The notes below the pieces were generated by a model. The model did not search any database and had not been told where the DNA came from. It saw only the letters and a list, made by a program, of their open reading frames with translations. Positions 5,926 to 6,052 of a DNA stretch of 6,052 bases are shown here, piece by piece. Positions within the stretch are counted from its first letter, which is position 1. Every line of letters starts with the position of its first letter. Source of the stretch: Ruminococcaceae bacterium UBA5396 (lineage in GTDB: Bacteria; Bacillota; Clostridia; Oscillospirales; Acutalibacteraceae); contig DHOG01000188.1 in NCBI GenBank assembly GCA_002410715.1, positions 1-6,052 of the forward strand, written 5' to 3'. A program made the position numbers and the translations under genes.

Positions 5926-5938
5926 GCATCATTGGTGC
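5926..5938. promoter_or_regulatory. Near-perfect 13-bp dyad, candidate operator
   Basis: GCATCA-T-TGGTGC is symmetric at five of six pairs. Relative to copy 1, two inner pairs changed on both sides together (T-A to C-G and G-C to A-T), keeping the symmetry. It sits the same distance from TTTGACC as in copy 1. Confidence 0.45.
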
Positions 5939-5953
5939 TATTTAATTTGACCT

Positions 5954-5981
5954 TTGCTGGGACGTAATATTAAGATATAAT
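5954..5981 (+). promoter_or_regulatory. Sigma-70-like promoter candidate for the unit beyond the window
   Basis: TTGCTG (5954-5959) and a perfect TATAAT (5976-5981) are 16 bases apart, just after the conserved TTTGACC box. In this copy TTGACC itself (5947-5952) has no well-spaced -10, so either the promoter has moved a few bases or the TTTGACC box is a binding site rather than a -35. Confidence 0.4.
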
Positions 5982-6052
5982 ATCAATAATTATTAAATTA
6001 ATTTCGGAAAATATGTCAGTTTTAGTATATTGAAGTCATATATAAGTAGAAG

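Larger units (their letters stand above)
5903..6052 (+). repeat. Control-region repeat, copy 2, leading out of the window
   Basis: Second copy of the block at 3296-3448: TGGCCAA (5903-5909), TGCCCAAGCA (5919-5928) 16 bases later, the dyad (5926-5938), TTTGACC (5946-5952) and the 38-bp block (6015-6052), which ends exactly at the window edge with 17 identical bases. Orientation is the same as copy 1, so a plus-strand gene about 200 bases beyond the window is predicted. Confidence 0.7.

Noticed and set aside
1..6052. CRISPR array, tRNA or rRNA gene
   Set aside because: No regularly spaced repeats, cloverleaf or rRNA-like conserved stretch was seen on either strand.

Overview
The window looks like the chromosome or an integrated element of a gut-type Clostridia (Oscillospirales/Ruminococcaceae-like) bacterium. 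This is inferred from a TnpW/large-serine-recombinase pair of the Tn4451 type, Tad pilus gene fragments, a 'copper amine oxidase N-terminal-like' surface domain, strong AAGGAGG ribosome sites and a secreted papain-like protease. There are two visibly different halves. Positions 1 to about 3265 are comparatively GC-rich, with all genes on the minus strand. Positions from about 3266 to the end are AT-rich, with all recognisable genes on the plus strand.

Left half, read along the minus strand from 3265 down: (i) the C-terminal half of a TadB-like type II secretion F protein; (ii) a chimeric 224-aa frame that starts like TadC and ends as a truncated copper-amine-oxidase-N-terminal-like surface domain; (iii) a junction near 2105, followed by the tail of an unknown frame that overlaps (iv) a 58-aa tnpW gene; (v) a large serine recombinase running to position 49, followed by a 13-bp-stem terminator hairpin at 1-34. 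The recombinase appears damaged at its 5' end. Its catalytic motif (LYRVSSKKQ) straddles the only usable start, and a stop codon sits directly upstream in the same frame. This half reads as a decayed end of an integrative element.

Right half: a roughly 400-bp regulatory region (3266-3667), then a membrane-anchored 202-aa protein with an excellent ribosome site (3668-4276). About 90 bp further on is a secreted cysteine-peptidase-like gene (4366-5456) that seems inactivated twice: its start codon reads AAG where ATG is expected, and a one-base deletion near 5052 splits the frame. Two hairpins (5516-5554 and 5673-5703) close this unit.

The most unusual signal is regulatory. The control region at 3296-3448 recurs at 5903-6052, right at the window edge, 2607 bp away with no indel from its first repeat through the -35-like box. 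It consists of paired TGSCCAA repeats 16 bp apart, a 13-bp dyad, a TTTGACC box, and a downstream 38-bp block ending in 17 identical bases. This suggests that the 3668 unit and an unseen unit just past 6052 answer to the same regulator. It may be a tandem family of secreted-protein cassettes of which the visible one is decaying.
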